DNA from: Brevibacterium siliguriense
GTDB taxonomy: Bacteria > Actinomycetota > Actinomycetes > Actinomycetales > Brevibacteriaceae
DNA length: 64,000 nt
NCBI RefSeq assembly: GCF_900105315.1
Contig: NZ_LT629766.1
Span: 3,596,001-3,660,000, forward strand
Reading direction: 5' to 3'
The translations under genes and the position numbers were made by a program. Shown here in pieces: positions 17,822 through 29,193 of this stretch (its first letter is position 1; each line of letters begins with the position of its first letter). The notes beneath the pieces were generated by a model, which saw only the letters and a program-made list of their open reading frames with translations, did no database searches and was not told where the DNA came from.

Positions 17822-17894
17822 GAGAAACGGGCTGAGTGTCGAGAAACGCGTGCGCACACCCAGATCTCGACACGCAGCCCGTTTTTCGGTGAGG
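17822..17894. repeat. Palindromic repeat family A, copy 1
   Basis: A 73-base element related to the one at 27006-27078. The arms CGGGCTGAGTGTCGAGA and TCTCGACACGCAGCCCG pair with one mismatch around a loop of about 18 bases. It sits directly against the stop of the glyoxalase-fold gene at 17895. Differences from copy 2 keep the stem paired. Confidence 0.8.
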
Positions 17895-18563
17895 TCAGAA
17901 CTCGAGGACGCCGTCGGGGCCGCGAAGCCGGGCACGCAGGCGGCGATCCGACCCTTCGACCACAGTGGTGTCACCGGCACCGAGTACCTCGAGCACCTGC
18001 AGCGCCGACTCGGGTTCCGGGGATTCCACACGGAACTCGAGCAGTTCGAGCGCGGGCAGGGCCGCCTCGGCGGGATGGACGGATTCGCCCCAGTCGATGA
18101 GGAACGGCTGCGCACCCTCGCGCGGGAGCGGGGAACGCGCGGTCAGCCGCCATTCGAGGCGGTCGCCTTCGGCGGTGTCGCGGGCCATGTCCTGGACCTC
18201 ACCGAAGTCGATGCCTGCGGTGTTCGCGGCTGCGATCTTCGCGAGGAACGCCGGCGGATGGATGGCCCAAGTCTGCAGCGTCGGCTCGGTGGCCAGATGT
18301 GCGTCGAGGGGCAGGGTGCCGTCGGCCGGCGGCTCCTGCTGCGGGTCCGGACCGAGGATTTCGAGGTAGGTGTGCGCTCCCTTCGGCCAGCCCGTCGGGG
18401 CGAGTCCGAGGAGGAAGTTCGCGGTCCCCCGCCCCGGATGCGAGCCGCCGGGAACCGCACGCACCCCGGTGGACTCTTCCACGGCGGCGACCCCGGATTC
18501 GAGGTCGGGCACCGTGATGACGAGGTGGTCGAGTTCAGCGGGAATGATGTTCAGAGCGTCCAT
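17895..18563 (-). CDS. Glyoxalase-like (VOC superfamily) protein
   Basis: A 222-residue protein of the Glyoxalase_3-like branch. The start reads [25 protein letters not shown], then [11 protein letters not shown] and [10 protein letters not shown], then [17 protein letters not shown] proteins use metal-dependent isomerase, dioxygenase or binding chemistry; no substrate can be assigned. It follows a shorter paralogue whose 3' end overlaps its start by 13 bases, so the two look like a tandem duplication in one operon. A palindromic repeat lies at its 3' end. Confidence 0.8.
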   Translation of the reverse strand: MDALNIIPAELDHLVITVPDLESGVAAVEESTGVRAVPGGSHPGRGTANFLLGLAPTGWPKGAHTYLEILGPDPQQEPPADGTLPLDAHLATEPTLQTWAIHPPAFLAKIAAANTAGIDFGEVQDMARDTAEGDRLEWRLTARSPLPREGAQPFLIDWGESVHPAEAALPALELLEFRVESPEPESALQVLEVLGAGDTTVVEGSDRRLRARLRGPDGVLEF

Positions 18564-19087
18564 GATCCACCCGGACCTTTCAGATGAGCGTGTAGGCCCT
18601 CAGTCTCCCCCTCTTGCCCTCCTGGGGCAATGATGTCGAGAGCGATGCCGAAGAAATCGAGGACCGTTCCGTCCGGTCGGCGGCGGGTCATGTCATGAAC
18701 CTCGCCGAGGCGGACCCGCGGTTCCTGTGACCGCGCCGCGGCCGTGACGAGACCGTCGAAATCGTCCGGACGGATCGCCCACCTCTGCACCGTGGGTTCA
18801 GTGATCCCGGCCAACCGTGACGCTGCGAGCGCCGGGTCCTGCTCGGGGTCGGGACCGAGGATCTCAAGGTATGTGAGCGGGTTCGAACAGCTCGGACGTG
18901 CGAGTCCGAGCGATTCCGTGAGCTCATCGGCGAGCTCGAGTCCGAGCAGCGCATTGGCTGTCCCCAGCCCCAGATGGGCACCGCCGTCGACCGGCTCCAC
19001 CCCCAGACTAGTCGCGGATTGCTCAACATATCCCTGAAGGTCGGGAACGGCGATGACCAGATGATCGAAGCGCGAATTGCTCAACAT
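18551..19087 (-). CDS. Glyoxalase-like (VOC) paralogue, C-terminally short
   Basis: A 178-residue protein aligning with the downstream 222-residue gene through [49 protein letters not shown] and LGEVHDMTRRRPDGTVLDF. After that point it lacks the [11 protein letters not shown] segment and most of the C-terminal half of the paralogue. It ends in an unrelated, Gly-rich tail. It may be a functional short form or a decayed copy. It overlaps the next gene by 13 bases. Confidence 0.65.
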   Translation of the reverse strand: MLSNSRFDHLVIAVPDLQGYVEQSATSLGVEPVDGGAHLGLGTANALLGLELADELTESLGLARPSCSNPLTYLEILGPDPEQDPALAASRLAGITEPTVQRWAIRPDDFDGLVTAAARSQEPRVRLGEVHDMTRRRPDGTVLDFFGIALDIIAPGGQEGETEGLHAHLKGPGGSWTL

Positions 19088-19277
19088 GTCTCAATATTAA
19101 GCCCCGGATTGACGGCGATTGCACGGATGCGCTTAACTCAATGCATGCACATCCACTTCGGGCCCCGCGCCGGACACCGCCTCTGCCAGTCAGAAATGGC
19201 ACCACCAATGTCCGCATATTGTTGAACTATCCGACTCAGTTCCCCCTGCTCCATCCCTCTTGCCCGAAGGACCTCTC

Positions 19278-20988
19278 ATGACGGATCACCGTCTCTCCAC
19301 CGCGGCGCGTCTGACCCGGCGCCGCCTCGACCGCCGTTCGGTCCTCAGCCTCGGTCTCGGTTTCGGCACTCTGCTCACCCTCAGCGCCTGCACACCCCAC
19401 GATTCCGGTTCGCTGGCCGAGGGCGAACCCGTCCGTGGCGGAGTGCTCACCTACTTCGAACCCCAGACCTGGACCCTGCTCTACCCGCCGTCGGTCGGCT
19501 TCTACCCCAACGGCGGGATCATGAACAACATCTCCGCGCGCCTGCTGTGGCAGGATCCGAAGACACTCGAGCTCTATCCGTGGTTGGCGACCGAACTGCC
19601 GGAGACGAACGCCGATGCCACGACCTACACATTCACCATCCGTGAAGGCGTGACCTATTCGGACGGTTCACCGCTGACACCTGAGAATGTGGCGAAGAAC
19701 TTCGACCTGTTCGGTCTCGGCGACGAAGCACGCACGTTGCCGGTATCCGAGCAGATCTCGAACTATGAGCGCAGCGAAGTCCTCGACGAGCATCGGGTTC
19801 GGTTCCACTTCTCCGCCCCCCTCCCCCGGTTTCGCGCAGGCGACGTCGACGATGAACGCAGGACTGCTCGCCGATTCCACTCTCGACCTTGACGCCGAAG
19901 GCTTCGGCCCGGGCGGAGCCACGCAGATCCACACCTGCGGTCCCTTCCACATCACGGCCGAGACCATCGGCACGAAGCTCTCCGTCCGTGCCCGCGAAGA
20001 CTACGACTGGGCTCCCCCACATCTGAAGCACCAGGGCCGAGCCCACCTCGACGGCATCGACTATCTGACCAACAACGAATACTCCGTGCGCATCGGAGCC
20101 GTGCTCTCCGGACAGGCAGACGGCGTCCGCGACGTCCAGGCTCCGGACGAGTCCCGTGTGACCGAGCAGGGGCTGCGCCTCTATGCGAAGGCGACGAACG
20201 GAATCAACAACAGCATCAACTTCCGGTTCCGCCACGACCTGCTTGCCGATATCGACGTCCGGCGAGCACTCATCGCCGCCATCGATCGCCAGGAGATCGT
20301 CGACAAGCTCTTCACCCCGAACTACCCGCTGGCCACCGGTCTGCTGGCCAAGGGCGCCATGGGGTATGTCGACCAGTCGGGGTCGTGGGACTTCGACCCG
20401 GACAAGGCCAACCGCCTCCTCGATGAGGCCGGGTGGAGCGAGCGCAACGGGCAGGGCTACCGTGTCAAAGACGGGCAGCCGTTGGCGCTGACGGTGAATA
20501 TCGCTCTGCCGCAGCCGCGGTCGAACGAGGTCCAGACCCTCATCCAACAGCAGCTGCGCCGCGTGGGCGTGCGCTTGTCGATCAACCCCGGCGACCAATC
20601 GAAGCAGACCCTCGACGCCCTCGACCTCGACACCGTGCAGATCTACCATTCGATGGTCGCCCGCGCCGACTTCGACAATCTGCGTTCGAACTACTCCTCG
20701 GTCAACCGCGACGTCTTCCTCAACGGAGCCGATCGCCCCGACGCCGACTACGATTCGGTCGATGCGAAGGTCGACGAGCTCCTCGAGACCCTGGCATCCG
20801 AACCGAACCGCGAGAAACGCCAGCAGGCCGCCGAGGCGGTCCAGAACTACCTCGTCGACCAGGCCTATGTGCTGCCGTTCTTCGAAGAGCCGCAGGTCTT
20901 CGCCTTCCGCCGCCGCGTCCACGGCTTCGCCACCGAACCCGTGGGGCGGCCCGACTTCTACAGCACCTGGCTGGCAGGAGAGAAATGA
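19278..20988 (+). pseudogene. Peptide/opine-type ABC substrate-binding lipoprotein, frameshifted
   Basis: The first frame from the ATG at 19278 has a twin-Arg-like signal (RRRLDRRSVLSLGLGFGTLL) and lipobox LSAC, then SBP_bac_5 sequence to RVRFHFSAPLP. The second frame resumes with PGFAQATSTMNAGLLADSTL and runs to the stop at 20988. The break lies in the C-rich stretch at 19815-19827. Removing one C gives FHFSAPSPGFAQATS. It resembles the binding protein of the conserved cluster that pairs such a transporter with luciferase-like and CMD/peroxidase enzymes. If the frameshift is real, the importer lacks its receptor. Confidence 0.82.
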
Positions 20989-22064
20989 TCCTCGACACCC
21001 GTTACCTCTTCCTGCGCCTGGTCCAAGCGATCCTCGTGCTGCTGCTCGCGTTCACCGCGGCGTTCATCCTGCTCAGCCTCATCCCCGGCGACGGCGTCAC
21101 TGCCCGTTTCGCCGATCCGGCGCTGGGTCTGTCCAATGACCAGATCGCTGAGATCCGTGAGGCCACCGGCGCCGACGACTCCTGGTGGTCGCGTTACGTC
21201 CTCAGCCTCACCGGGTTCCTCACCGGCGACTTCGGCTATTCGGTCCAGACCGGTGCGGCCGTGTCGACGATCATCGCTGCGGCTCTGCCGTCGACCGCAG
21301 TCCTCGCGGCCTCCGGGTTCGTCACCGCCCTCGTCCTCGCCGTGATCATCGCCGTCTTCGCCACCTTCGGACCGTCCACCGGGTCGACGGCTCGGGTGCG
21401 TCGGGTCCTCGACTCGGTGCCCAGTCTCTTCATCTCGATCCCGGTGTTCTGGCTCGGAATCCTGCTCATCCAGGTCTTCTCCTTCCAGCTCGGCGTCGTC
21501 TCCGTCGTCGATCCCGGCCCCGCCGAGGCGCTCGTGCTGCCGACCCTGACCGTGGCGGTTCCGCTCTCGGCCCCGATCGCCCAGGTGCTCATCCGCTCCA
21601 TCACCGAGGTGCAGGCCTCCGGCTTCGTCAAGGTCACCACCGCGAAGGGCGCCTCCGAACTGTGGATCCTCGTCCACACCGTCGCCCGCAATGCGGTGCT
21701 GCCGGGGCTGACGATCATCGGCCTCGTCTTCGGCGAACTCGTCGCCGGCGCCGTGGTCACCGAGACCGTGTTCGGCCGCAACGGCATCGGGCTCATCACC
21801 GCCCAGGCGGTCACCCACCGGGACAATCCGATCCTGCTGGCCGTCGTGGTCATCGCCACCTTCGGCTACGTCATCATCAATCTCGCAGTCGATCTCCTCT
21901 ACCCCGTCATCGACGTCCGGCTGCGCACGAAACGCAGCTCCGCCTCGGCAGGTAGAGTCCTGCGCAGCCACGACGAATCCACACGTCGCGCCCTGACTGC
22001 GTCCGCGGCCAGCGTCGGCGTCGACCTCGACTGGGATGACGAGACGAAGGAGAAGTACTCGTGA
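20985..22064 (+). CDS. ABC transporter permease (DppB type)
   Basis: A 359-residue inner-membrane permease with about six helices. The binding-protein-dependent transport signature reads TTAKGASELWILVHTVARNAVLPGLTIIGLVFGELVAGAVVTETVF. The ATG at 20985 overlaps the stop of the binding-protein gene. The C-terminus carries an unusual polar extension of about 55 residues after the last helix (VRLRTKRSSASAGRVLRSHDE..). It forms the transmembrane channel with the next gene product. Confidence 0.88.
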   Translation: MILDTRYLFLRLVQAILVLLLAFTAAFILLSLIPGDGVTARFADPALGLSNDQIAEIREATGADDSWWSRYVLSLTGFLTGDFGYSVQTGAAVSTIIAAALPSTAVLAASGFVTALVLAVIIAVFATFGPSTGSTARVRRVLDSVPSLFISIPVFWLGILLIQVFSFQLGVVSVVDPGPAEALVLPTLTVAVPLSAPIAQVLIRSITEVQASGFVKVTTAKGASELWILVHTVARNAVLPGLTIIGLVFGELVAGAVVTETVFGRNGIGLITAQAVTHRDNPILLAVVVIATFGYVIINLAVDLLYPVIDVRLRTKRSSASAGRVLRSHDESTRRALTASAASVGVDLDWDDETKEKYS

Positions 22065-22921
22065 GCATCGTCTTCACCCGCGGCCAGGCCACCGAGACCC
22101 GGCGCGCACGCGGCGGCCGGGCACGCGCCGCGCTCTCCCCGGCGACCGTCGTCTCCGCTCTGGTTCTGCTCATCGCCGTCGCCTGGGCGCTGGCTCCCGG
22201 GCTCTTCACCCACTTCGACCCCAACGACGGCGGAGACACCCCTGCCCTGCTGTCACCGAGTCTCGAGCATTGGTTCGGCACCGACCAGACCGGCAGGGAT
22301 GCCTTCACCCGAGTCGTCTACGGCGCCTCCCAGTCCCTGTTGGCCGCGCTCGTGGCCGTCGGGGTCGGGCTGATCGTCGGCACCACGATCGGGCTCATCG
22401 CCGGCACTCGGCGCGGACTCATCGACGATGTGCTCATGCGCCTGATCGATGTGCTGCTGTCCATCCCCGCGATCCTGCTCAGCCTTTCGATCGTCGTGGT
22501 CCTCGGCTTCGGCACGATCAACGCGGCCATCGCCGTCGGCGTCACCGCCATCGCCCAGTTCGCCAGGCTGGCCAGGTCACAGGCGGTGCAGATCAACACG
22601 AGCGATTTCGTGGCCGCGGCCTACGGGTCCGGCGGCACTTTCTTCTCCGTCCTCATCCGCCATATCCTCCCGAATTCGATCTCGCCCGTGCTCTCGCTGG
22701 CGGTGCTCCAGGTCGGTTCGGCGATCCTCCAGATCTCCACGCTCGGGTTCCTCGGCTACGGCACTCCACCGCCCACCCCGGAATGGGGACTCATCATCGC
22801 CGAGGGCCGCAATTTCGTCGCCACCGCCTGGTGGCTGACCGTGCTGCCCGGCCTCGTGGTCATGGCAATCGTGCTCGCCACCCACCAGATCGGCAACACC
22901 CTGCGAAAGGTGACATCATGA
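22061..22921 (+). CDS. ABC transporter permease (DppC type)
   Basis: A 286-residue inner-membrane permease and partner of the preceding DppB-like protein. It carries the N-terminal hydrophobic segment and LLSPSLEHWFGTDQTGRDAFTRVVYGA, characteristic of DppC/OppC proteins, and the EAA-like loop RSQAVQINTSDFVAAAYGSGGTFFSVLIRHILPN. It starts by a 4-base overlap with dppB-like and ends overlapping the ATPase gene. Confidence 0.88.
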   Translation: MSIVFTRGQATETRRARGGRARAALSPATVVSALVLLIAVAWALAPGLFTHFDPNDGGDTPALLSPSLEHWFGTDQTGRDAFTRVVYGASQSLLAALVAVGVGLIVGTTIGLIAGTRRGLIDDVLMRLIDVLLSIPAILLSLSIVVVLGFGTINAAIAVGVTAIAQFARLARSQAVQINTSDFVAAAYGSGGTFFSVLIRHILPNSISPVLSLAVLQVGSAILQISTLGFLGYGTPPPTPEWGLIIAEGRNFVATAWWLTVLPGLVVMAIVLATHQIGNTLRKVTS

Positions 22922-24612
22922 CCGACTCCTCACTGCTGCGCATTGACGGTCTGTCCGTCGACTACTCCCACCGAGGCGGCTCCGCGGCACCAGCCGTGAG
23001 CGAGCTCGATCTCGTGGTCCGTCCCGGTTCGATGACCGCCGTGGTCGGGGAATCCGGTTCGGGGAAGTCGACGACGGCGAACGCCGTCATCGGTCTCCTT
23101 CCCTCCTCGGCCAGGGTCGTGGCCGGGCGGATCCGCCTCGGCGATGTCGATCTGCTGAGTCTGGGCACCTCCGGTTGGCGCGGTATGCGCGGATCTCAGA
23201 TCGGCTACGTCCCACAGGATCCGGGGTCCTCGCTCAATCCGCTGCAGACGGTCGGCAAGTCCGTCGCCGAGGCGCTGCGCATCCACCGGCAGGCCAACCG
23301 CGCAGACGCCCGTGCCCAGGTCGTCGAGCTGCTGGCCCGAGTCGGCATCGACCAGCCGGAGAAGCGGGCCGATCAGTTCCCGCATGAGCTCTCGGGTGGG
23401 ATGCGGCAGCGTGTGCTCATCGCCGCCGCCATCGCGCTGCGCCCTCGCCTGCTCATCGCCGACGAACCCACCTCCGCCCTCGACGTCACCGTCCAGAAGC
23501 AGGTCCTCGACCTCCTTGACGAACTGCGCGCCGAGACCGGAATGGGCATCCTCTTCATCACCCACGATCTCGCCGTCGCCGGCGAACGCGCCGACGAGGT
23601 CGTGGTCATGCAGGGCGGACGCATCGTCGAATCAGGTCCGGCGGGTCGTGTCTTTTCCGAACCGGCCACCGACTACACTTCCCGCCTCATCGCCGATGCT
23701 CCCGCACTGCAGACGAAGACGCGCCCAGCCCTCGCCGCGGCGGCGGTACAGTCCGCAGACCCGTTCGTCTCCGTCGAATCACTCACCCATGTCTTCGACC
23801 GGACCGGTGACCAGATCACCGGCATCGAGGGTGTGGACTTCACGGTGGCGCGCGGGACCACGCACGGTCTCGTCGGAGAATCCGGTTCGGGCAAGACGAC
23901 CACGGGCAAGGCGCTGGCAGGGTTCCTCACACCGCAGTCCGGGCATGTGCGCATCGGCGATTTCGACGCCGCTGGGCTCGGACGCGGTCGCCCTTCACGG
24001 CAGCAGCTGCGGGAGTTCCGTCGCTCCGTCCAGCTGGTCCATCAGAACCCGTTCTCCGCTCTCGATCCCAAACATTCGCTCCGATCGACTCTGACCGAGC
24101 CTCTGCGCAACTTCCGCATTGGTGATCGTGCTTCCAAGCCGCGGCTCGTCGCCGAAGCGATGGATCGGGTGGCGCTGCCCACTGACTACCTCGACCGGCG
24201 GCCCGCTGAACTCTCCGGCGGGCAGCTGCAGCGAGTGGCGATCGCTCGCGCCCTCATCGTCGAACCCGAACTCGTCGTCTTCGACGAGGCGGTCTCGGCT
24301 CTCGATGTGACCGTGCAGGCGCAGATCCTCACGCTGCTCGATGAGCTGCAGAGGGAGCTCGGCCTAACGTACGTCTTCATCACCCATGACCTCGCCGTCG
24401 TCCGCCAGATCGCTGATACGGTGTCCGTGATGTCCCACGGACACCTCGTCGACGATGGCGCGACCGAAGAGATCTTCACTCGCCCGCGCTCCGCCTACAC
24501 CCGCACTCTGCTCGAGGCGATCCCCCGTCCCGCAACGCTGGCGGTCGCTGCAGCGCCTGCGGACAATCGACCCGCAACCCCGACCCTGCTCACCGCAGCA
24601 GCAGAAAGCTGA
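22918..24612 (+). CDS. Dual-cassette ABC transporter ATPase
   Basis: A 564-residue protein that fuses two oligopeptide-type ATPases (DppD-DppF order). The first cassette has Walker A GESGSGKST, signature LSGGMRQRV and Walker B LLIADEPTSALDVT. The second has GESGSGKTT, LSGGQLQRV and LVVFDEAVSALDVT. In the second Walker B region the usual DEPT/DEAV variation is seen. It energises the two permeases encoded just upstream (4-base overlap). The fusion is a common variant in such uptake systems. Confidence 0.9.
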   Translation: MTDSSLLRIDGLSVDYSHRGGSAAPAVSELDLVVRPGSMTAVVGESGSGKSTTANAVIGLLPSSARVVAGRIRLGDVDLLSLGTSGWRGMRGSQIGYVPQDPGSSLNPLQTVGKSVAEALRIHRQANRADARAQVVELLARVGIDQPEKRADQFPHELSGGMRQRVLIAAAIALRPRLLIADEPTSALDVTVQKQVLDLLDELRAETGMGILFITHDLAVAGERADEVVVMQGGRIVESGPAGRVFSEPATDYTSRLIADAPALQTKTRPALAAAAVQSADPFVSVESLTHVFDRTGDQITGIEGVDFTVARGTTHGLVGESGSGKTTTGKALAGFLTPQSGHVRIGDFDAAGLGRGRPSRQQLREFRRSVQLVHQNPFSALDPKHSLRSTLTEPLRNFRIGDRASKPRLVAEAMDRVALPTDYLDRRPAELSGGQLQRVAIARALIVEPELVVFDEAVSALDVTVQAQILTLLDELQRELGLTYVFITHDLAVVRQIADTVSVMSHGHLVDDGATEEIFTRPRSAYTRTLLEAIPRPATLAVAAAPADNRPATPTLLTAAAES

Positions 24613-24617
24613 GAACC

Positions 24618-25670
24618 ATGACCCCTCAACCGACAGTTACCCAGGCGAGCGGACCAAAGCTCGGATTCTTCACCCGCCTGCTCGAAGATGCCCCGGCCGC
24701 ACAGCGCTACCGCTTCGCCCTCGAACAGATCGAGGCGGCCGAGGAGTTCGGCTTCCATTCGGCGTGGGTCGCCCAGCACCACTTCTCCGCGGCCGAGGGC
24801 GGACTGCCGTCCCCACTCGTCTTCCTCTCCCACGCCGCCGCCCGCACTACCCGGATCAATTTGGGCACCGCGATCATCACCCTACCGTTGGAGAATGCCG
24901 TGCGCGTGGCCGAAGACGCCGCCGTGCTCGACGAACTCTCCGCCGGTCGCCTCGAGATCGGTCTGGGCTCGGGCGGGAATCCGAAGTCATTCCCGGCCTT
25001 CGGCACGAACTTCGATGAACGCCGTGAGGTCTTCGCCGACAATCTCACGACCCTGCGCACACTGTTCTCAGGCGACCGGCTGCCCACCGACCACGGTCTC
25101 TACCCGGTTCCGGATGCGGAGCGCCCGAGCCTCGAGCGGCGACTGTGGCAGGCGACGTTCTCCGCAGGCGGTGCCGGTGCGGCCGGCGCCGCCGGTGACG
25201 GACTCATGCTCTCACGGACTCAGCCGCGCCCCCAGGACAACCCGGCGGCCCGCCTCGACGAGGTGCAGCTGCCGGTCATCGATACCTATCTGTCCCAACT
25301 GCCGGACGAGGTCGAACCGCGCATCCTCGCTTCTCGCACTGCCGTGGTCGCCGATGCCGCAGACCTGCCCCGGCTGCGTGAGATCACCGAACCGGCGCTG
25401 CGGGCCGAGGCCGACCGCCTCGTCGGCTATGACACCTCCGGACTCAGCCTCGATGAGCTCCTCGTCGCCACCGACACCTACCTCGGCACTCCCGAGCAGG
25501 TGAGCGAACGTCTGCAGCATGACCGCGTCCTCGATCGTGCCACCGACGTCAGCTTCCAGGTGCACTCGGTTCCGGCGACGAACGAGACCGCTCTGAGGTC
25601 GATCGAACTGCTGGCCACCGAGGTGGCCCCCGCCCTCGGGTTCTCCGCGACCAAGGAGAAGGTGCACTGA
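24618..25670 (+). CDS. Luciferase-like FMN-dependent monooxygenase
   Basis: A 350-residue TIM-barrel oxidoreductase of the LLM class. It shows LGFFTRL at the start, WVAQHHFSAAEGGLPSPLVFLSHAAARTTRINLGTAIITLPLENAVRVAEDAAVLDELSAGRLEIGLGSGG. That matches the family seen beside ABC importers and CMD/peroxidase proteins (the KPN_01858-type group, named from memory). It probably oxidises the imported compound using reduced flavin. It follows the ATPase by five bases and precedes the next gene by one, so the operon is tight. Confidence 0.85.
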   Translation: MTPQPTVTQASGPKLGFFTRLLEDAPAAQRYRFALEQIEAAEEFGFHSAWVAQHHFSAAEGGLPSPLVFLSHAAARTTRINLGTAIITLPLENAVRVAEDAAVLDELSAGRLEIGLGSGGNPKSFPAFGTNFDERREVFADNLTTLRTLFSGDRLPTDHGLYPVPDAERPSLERRLWQATFSAGGAGAAGAAGDGLMLSRTQPRPQDNPAARLDEVQLPVIDTYLSQLPDEVEPRILASRTAVVADAADLPRLREITEPALRAEADRLVGYDTSGLSLDELLVATDTYLGTPEQVSERLQHDRVLDRATDVSFQVHSVPATNETALRSIELLATEVAPALGFSATKEKVH

Positions 25671-25671
25671 G

Positions 25672-26997
25672 ATGGCAGATATCATCAACCTCCTCGCCGG
25701 AATCGCGGCGAACGATCCTCTCGATGAGCTGCGCGGCCACCGGGCGCAGGCGAAGGAGAACGCGCAGCTGAGTTTCGAGGCTCTGCTCGAACCCGCTGAT
25801 CCGAAGGGTGTGAGCTTCCGCGACCGTTATGCGATCGCCGCGTTCACCGCGGGTCTGCTCGGTTCGACTCGGGCCGAGGAGTTCTACCGTGATCTGCTGC
25901 GTGACGAAGACGAGTCCGTGTCCTGGGCGGTCGCCGAACTCCTCGACGAGGCGACTGCACCAGCCGGCACAGCTGGTCCCTACGGAATCTTCGAATCCAC
26001 GGCGTTGGCCGAAGAGAACGTACCCGGGCCGTGGCTGGCTCCCGCCGAGGCGACGGCGGCGAGACTCGGTGAGAAGCTGGTGGCAGGACTCGAATTCGCA
26101 CATCTTCTCGTCCTCCACCCACGCGACAGCCGCCCCGGTCACCTGGCGCTGCTGATCGAAGCGGGATGGGACGAGGACGGCATCGTCACCCTCGCTCAGC
26201 TCGTGTCGTTCCTCAACTTCCAGATCCGCATCAGCACCGGACTCGCAGCACTCACCGAGGCGGCCTCAGCGACCGCGGAATCCCAACCGCACCAGGTGGA
26301 CCGGTCGGAAGGCGAATCCGCGAACGAGACGGACGATGCCGACGACGGCCCCGCCTCGGCGAGGATGGACGAAGCTCTGCAGGCCGTCGGCGACAGGGTG
26401 AAGACGTATCCGAATCTCCACCGTCCCGAGCGGTTCCAGCAAGGTGGGCTCGGCTGGGTGCCGTGGATCGCACCCGTCGCCGAGGCGGACCTCAGCGATG
26501 ACCAGCGGGATGCCCTCATCGAGGCGGGACGGGCGAAGAACCCGTACTTCCGGCTGCTGGCGAGGGATCCTGCCGCGCTCAAGGCACGGACCCTGACCGA
26601 CTTCGACATCTTCTTCAACACCACCGACGGGCTCGGTCGGGCCGAACGCGAACTCGCCGCGACCGCAGCCTCGCGGCTCAACGGGTGCCTGTTCTGCGCG
26701 TCGGTCCACGCCGATCGGGCCACCGAGGAATCCGGGCGTCGGGACGTCGTCCAGCTCCTCCTCGACGAGGGAATCGGCACGAAGAGCCACCTCGGTGATC
26801 AGGTGTGGGGTGCCATCGTCGATGCCTCGGTGGCGCTGACGCTGACCCCGCAGTCCTTCGGCGTCGCACACGTCGAGCAGCTGCATGCGGCGGGTCTGGA
26901 CGACGGCGACATCATCGACGCACTCAGCTGTGCTGCCTTCTTCAACTGGGCGAACCGACTGATGCTCTCCCTCGGCGAACCCGAGCAGTTGAAGTAG
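25672..26997 (+). CDS. CMD domain-alkylhydroperoxidase fusion protein
   Basis: A 441-residue protein with two AhpD-like modules. The N-terminal one (about 1-195) matches the CMD group near LLM enzymes. The C-terminal one (about 250-441) carries the redox motif NGCLFCASVHADRATEES, with CxxC followed by His as in AhpD. A Glu/Ala-rich linker lies near residues 200-235. In related genomes these are often separate genes (Avi_7170 and Avi_7169 types, from memory). It likely removes peroxide or carries out carboxymuconolactone-type chemistry for the upstream monooxygenase. Confidence 0.82.
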   Translation: MADIINLLAGIAANDPLDELRGHRAQAKENAQLSFEALLEPADPKGVSFRDRYAIAAFTAGLLGSTRAEEFYRDLLRDEDESVSWAVAELLDEATAPAGTAGPYGIFESTALAEENVPGPWLAPAEATAARLGEKLVAGLEFAHLLVLHPRDSRPGHLALLIEAGWDEDGIVTLAQLVSFLNFQIRISTGLAALTEAASATAESQPHQVDRSEGESANETDDADDGPASARMDEALQAVGDRVKTYPNLHRPERFQQGGLGWVPWIAPVAEADLSDDQRDALIEAGRAKNPYFRLLARDPAALKARTLTDFDIFFNTTDGLGRAERELAATAASRLNGCLFCASVHADRATEESGRRDVVQLLLDEGIGTKSHLGDQVWGAIVDASVALTLTPQSFGVAHVEQLHAAGLDDGDIIDALSCAAFFNWANRLMLSLGEPEQLK

Positions 26998-27005
26998 AGC
27001 TCCTC

Positions 27006-27078
27006 GAGAAGCGGGCTGAGTGCCGAGAAACACATGCGTACACACGATTCTCGGCACTCAGCCCGCTTTTCAGTGAGA
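27006..27078. repeat. Palindromic repeat family A, copy 2
   Basis: A 73-base relative of the element at 17822-17894. The 19-base arms AGCGGGCTGAGTGCCGAGA and TCTCGGCACTCAGCCCGCT pair perfectly. It starts eight bases after the stop of the CMD fusion gene and ends 12 bases from the stop of the convergent DUF779 gene. Placement suggests termination in both directions. Confidence 0.85.
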
Positions 27079-27089
27079 AGGTGCCGGCC

Positions 27090-27507
27090 TCAGCCGACGT
27101 CCATGAGCGTCGATCGAATGATGAAGCGGTTTCCCGTCGGTGATTCGACGCTGAAGCCGCTGCCGCGGCCCGGCACCACATCGATCGTCAGATGCGTGTG
27201 CTTCCAGTACTCGAACTGCTCCGTCGACATCCAGAAGTCCAGTCCGGCCTTCTCTGCATCGTCGATGGGCAGGGCGAAGTGTCCGAGCAGCACATCGGCT
27301 TCCGAGGTGAGGAAGTCGCCTTCGGGAAGCACATGGGCGACGAGCCGTCACAGCAGCCGCCGGACTGGTGGAACATGAGCTGTCCGTGTTTGTCGACGAG
27401 GTCGGCGAGCAGGTCGATGGCGGCCTGAGTCATCGCCACTCGCGATTTCTCTTCGCCTTCGATCGTCGGTGTCGATTCGAGAGCGGCTGTTTCGGCTGTT
27501 TCACTCA

Positions 27508-27508
<1 letters not shown>
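27090..27508 (-). pseudogene. DUF779 protein, frameshifted
   Basis: The first frame from the ATG at 27508 gives MSETAETAALES.. and FHQSGGCCDGSSPMC, the Cys-rich core of DUF779. The second frame gives LPEGDFLTSEADVLLGHFALPIDDAEKAGLDFWMSTEQFEYWKHTHLTIDVVPGRGSGFSVESPTGNRFIIRS and the stop at 27090. The break lies near 27328-27332. One extra C (TGCTTCCCG to TGCCTTCCCG on the minus strand) restores the frame. DUF779 genes are habitual partners of aldehyde dehydrogenases like the one immediately upstream (TGATG overlap). The role is unknown. Confidence 0.85.
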
Positions 27509-29031
<1,523 letters not shown>

Positions 29032-29193
29032 GACACTCCTTCGTGTGAGTCCATCCACCCCACATCACGTGCCTCGTCCGATGGCGGTCAGAGGCGCGGA
29101 GCGGATGTGTCCGTGTCCTCTCACCTTAGGTCGGAACAGGGGTGCGGACAATAGACGTTGAGGGAGTTCGGAGGGTGGTCGCCGAAAGAGCAG

